Both the position numbers and the translations under genes were made by a program. From Candidatus Peribacteraceae bacterium (lineage in GTDB: Bacteria; Patescibacteriota; Gracilibacteria; Peribacterales; Peribacteraceae): DNA of 50,274 nt. Location of the stretch: the NCBI GenBank assembly GCA_028718905.1, contig JAQUKV010000009.1, positions 1 to 50,274 of the forward strand. Direction: 5' to 3'. The notes below the pieces were generated by a model that saw nothing but the letters and a program-made list of their open reading frames with translations, was not told the DNA's origin and did no database searches. Shown here piece by piece: positions 48,739-50,274 of this stretch (position 1 is its first letter; each line of letters opens with the position of its first letter).

Positions 48739-49026
48739 CTAATTCTGCAGGACCTGCCCTCCCTGCCCCCGAATGACGGCTTCCATGCCGCGGATGGCCT
48801 CCTGGGTAATCTGATCAGCCGGTTTGCACACCCGCACCTCCAGTACCCCCTGACGACTATCCTCACCCTGTGCTGATACCTGTGCATCGAATCCTTTCTG
48901 CTGTAGAGACTTCTGCAAACCCGCCCGTTCCGCCTCGAACTGGACGGGCTTTCCGGCCTGAATCTTCACTGCCAGAACCACATCGTCATAGCCATCTTTT
49001 TCATGAGAGCAGGGTTCGACGCGCAT
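48739..49026 (-). CDS. Small alpha/beta hypothetical protein
   Basis: This is a 95-residue protein with the same predicted strand-helix-strand-strand-helix-strand order as the gene at 48438 (DDVVLAVKIQ, FEAERAGLQKSLQQKGF, VLEVRVCK, ITQEAIRGMEAVIRGQGG). Sequence identity is low, so paralogy is only a suggestion. The start at 49026 is supported by a TACAAT (49041-49036, minus strand) ending 9 nt upstream. No signal peptide or membrane segment. It is the upstream member of the pair; the 48438 gene follows with a 49-bp gap but has its own promoter-like sequence. Confidence 0.6.
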   Translation of the reverse strand: MRVEPCSHEKDGYDDVVLAVKIQAGKPVQFEAERAGLQKSLQQKGFDAQVSAQGEDSRQGVLEVRVCKPADQITQEAIRGMEAVIRGQGGQVLQN

Positions 49027-49035
49027 GGAATGATT

Positions 49036-49041
49036 ATTGTA
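49036..49041 (-). promoter_or_regulatory. -10 element of the 95-residue protein gene
   Basis: TACAAT on the minus strand, 9 nt before the ATG at 49026. Confidence 0.4.
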
Positions 49042-49065
49042 CTTCCGCTGTTCCCGACAATCAGC

Positions 49066-49989
49066 CTAGTACTGAACACAATTTTTGTTCTTTATGGTGC
49101 TTTCAGCGCTTTCCCATGAAGTTTTCTTGAATTCCAGTAATGATTCCCTGACCGCCTCCTCCACCGGACGCAGATGGATCCCCTGCTCCCGCAGCTTACT
49201 GGTCGAAAGCACGCAGTTGCTCCGTCCCGCGCGCACCACCTGCGGCAGCGAGGAAACCAGTAGACGTTCGAACCGGTGCGCCGGATCGACGAGCTCACGA
49301 TAGAGCTCCACAATGCGGTAGGGCGAGATGACGCCATCGTTCACCACATTATAGATGCCTGTACTGCGTCGCTCCACGAGCGTTTTCGCAGCAGCAAGAA
49401 AATCCGGAAGATAAGTGATGGAATTGGGCACATCGAGAACACGTTCGAACCGTGCCAGTTTCGTGAGGAGGTTTTTTGGATGCGTGGAACCGTCGAACGG
49501 CATCCGCAAGCGCAGAATAAGAATTCCGCTCCTTCCGCGGACATCCCGGACAGTGCATTCCCGCAGCGTCTTTTCGCTCCACGCTTTACTGCGCGAGTAG
49601 AAGCTTCCGGAAAAGTTCGGCTCATCCTCCTCCGTCCATCCCACACCTTCTTTACCTTCCTCACCTTCCTGCCTTTTCTGCCCTTCGTAAATGCATCCAG
49701 AACTCAAATGCACCCAGTAGATACCCCTCTTCGCACACTCCTCCAGAAGTACCAGCGGACCCGTCACGTTGCTGCGGAGCGTTTCAAGCTTATGATCCTC
49801 ACACCAGTCCACGTTGGGCACGCCCGTCCTGCCGGCGGCATTGATGACAATGTCAGGTTTTTCCTGATCCAGCACCTGCGCGACCGCACCGGGATCGGCA
49901 ATATCAACCGAGGGACAGACGGCATCGGGAAATATCTTCAGGAATTGTTCACCCATGAATCCGCGGCCGCCGAAGAGAAGCACCTTCAT
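49066..49989 (-). CDS. NAD(P)-dependent sugar reductase/epimerase, RmlD-like
   Basis: This is a 307-residue short-chain dehydrogenase of the extended type, similar to dTDP-4-dehydrorhamnose reductase (RmlD). The Rossmann motif is LLFGGRGFMGEQF at the N-terminus. Other signatures are DIVINAAGRTG (about 47-57), LSSGCIYEG with the catalytic Ser, and FYSRSKAWSE with the Tyr-x3-Lys pair. An atypical 15-residue insert (GQKRQEGEEGKEGVG) lies between the catalytic Ser strand and the Tyr. Its DNA is a T/C-rich simple repeat. The likely role is nucleotide-sugar synthesis for surface glycans, consistent with the O-antigen-ligase-like and TMTC-like genes in the window. Exact substrate unproven. Confidence 0.82.
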   Translation of the reverse strand: MKVLLFGGRGFMGEQFLKIFPDAVCPSVDIADPGAVAQVLDQEKPDIVINAAGRTGVPNVDWCEDHKLETLRSNVTGPLVLLEECAKRGIYWVHLSSGCIYEGQKRQEGEEGKEGVGWTEEDEPNFSGSFYSRSKAWSEKTLRECTVRDVRGRSGILILRLRMPFDGSTHPKNLLTKLARFERVLDVPNSITYLPDFLAAAKTLVERRSTGIYNVVNDGVISPYRIVELYRELVDPAHRFERLLVSSLPQVVRAGRSNCVLSTSKLREQGIHLRPVEEAVRESLLEFKKTSWESAESTIKNKNCVQY

Positions 49990-50104
49990 GTTGCTATCCT
50001 AGCGGCGCGGGGAGTGCGGACAAAGGTTTTCCGGAGGGAACGAATTTCGGAAATCGGGAACAAGAGAACTCGGATACTATCGAAGAGCTATCAGCAAATG
50101 CCCA

Positions 50105-50150
50105 ATTCCTATTTCCCTACTCCCCTACTTCCCTACTTCCTATTTCCCTA
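50105..50150. repeat. Degenerate TTCCCTAC-type tandem repeat at the IS boundary
   Basis: Units close to CTATTTCCCTACTCCCCTAC and CTTCCCTACTTCC run up to the IS end at 50150. Related C/T-rich units lie after groES (5560-5605) and in the RmlD-like gene (49640-49690). Confidence 0.6.
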
Positions 50151-50274
50151 GGCTCAAGACTAGTTAAGAGGATGTTTTCGAAAGAGGGACAGTAAGAGAT
50201 TATACAGGTTTTCGTGACGATGATTAAATCTGAATTCGCATTCTTTCAAGTGAAGGTAGAACGTCTGTTTATGA
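50151..50274 (-). mobile_element. Right end of a second IS1595-like copy, inverted relative to the left edge
   Basis: These 124 bases are the exact reverse complement of 2-125. The element runs out of the window to the right and its transposase gene points inward. The inner boundary is 50150/50151. Because both copies are cut by the window edges, target duplications cannot be compared. Confidence 0.75.
50160..50273 (-). pseudogene. IS1595-like transposase, C-terminal 37 residues only (cut by the contig edge)
   Basis: Identical, codon for codon, to the fragment at 3-116 but on the minus strand, ending in TAG at 50162-50160. Probably the end of an intact gene outside the window. Confidence 0.65.

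Noticed and set aside
1..50274. Composite transposon of 50 kb flanked by IS1595-like ends
   Set aside because: The content is ordinary housekeeping genes and both ends coincide with the window edges, so assembly breaks at repeats are simpler.
2..50274. Terminal repeats as evidence for a circular or phage-like replicon
   Set aside because: The repeats are inverted, not direct, encode a transposase end, and there are no phage or plasmid genes.
1..50274. Alternative genetic code with TGA as glycine
   Set aside because: folD, purF and other genes end in TGA at the expected family length, and no in-frame TGA is needed to read any gene.

Overview
The window looks like a GC-rich chromosomal contig from a small-genome bacterium with a simplified cell surface. 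The best guess is a Candidate Phyla Radiation member of the Peribacteria/Peregrinibacteria type. That placement is inferred from overall gene style: a membrane-tethered Clp ATPase, poly-Ser surface proteins, SLH and Calx-beta proteins, and an alpha-2-macroglobulin/PbpC pair. There is no rRNA or ribosomal protein gene here to confirm it. The standard genetic code fits, because many well-recognised genes end in TGA.

Both edges carry the same 124-bp sequence in opposite orientation (2-125 and 50151-50274). It encodes the last 37 codons of an IS1595-like transposase plus the element's end, so the contig most likely breaks in two insertion-sequence copies that point inward.

Layout. 0.15-5.0 kb: a lipoprotein, an O-antigen-ligase-like membrane protein, tRNA-Leu(CAG), an SLH/Calx-beta surface protein and an unknown protein, all on the minus strand. 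5.1-7.3 kb: groES-groEL behind a promoter overlapped by a CIRCE operator, with a clear terminator. 7.5-15.5 kb: a radical SAM protein with an unusual cysteine motif, a small protein, class I fructose-bisphosphate aldolase, a membrane-anchored Clp-type AAA+ protein with a membrane partner, thymidylate kinase and rlmN. 15.5-22 kb: folD-purF-purD (one-carbon and early purine synthesis), a stand-alone acyl carrier protein, prfA and mnmA. 22-30.5 kb: sortase, tRNA-Leu(TAA), a BON-domain protein, an EamA transporter, an SLH protein, carB, greA and a small coiled-coil protein. 30.5-37 kb: holA (minus strand), then a surface cluster with a dockerin-like protein, a cohesin-like modular protein, a cupredoxin-fold protein and a TPR membrane glycosyltransferase-like protein. 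The cohesin-like and cupredoxin proteins end in sortase-type sorting signals. 37.5-46 kb: a 1978-residue alpha-2-macroglobulin and PbpC. 46-50 kb: a kinase/dCMP-deaminase fusion, tRNA-Tyr, small unknown proteins and an RmlD-like sugar reductase.

Two window-wide patterns stand out. First, many genes have a -10 hexamer ending 6-9 nt before the start codon, so their mRNAs should be leaderless or nearly so. Examples are the ACP, mnmA, prfA, BON, SLH/Calx-beta, small-protein, tmk and kinase-deaminase genes. Second, genes with a real leader have a pyrimidine-rich tract before the ATG and no visible Shine-Dalgarno sequence. The most interesting functional candidate is the dockerin/cohesin pair with variant sortase signals next to an O-mannosyltransferase-like gene. 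The sortase itself lies 10 kb away. This could be a small, surface-anchored cohesin-dockerin system.
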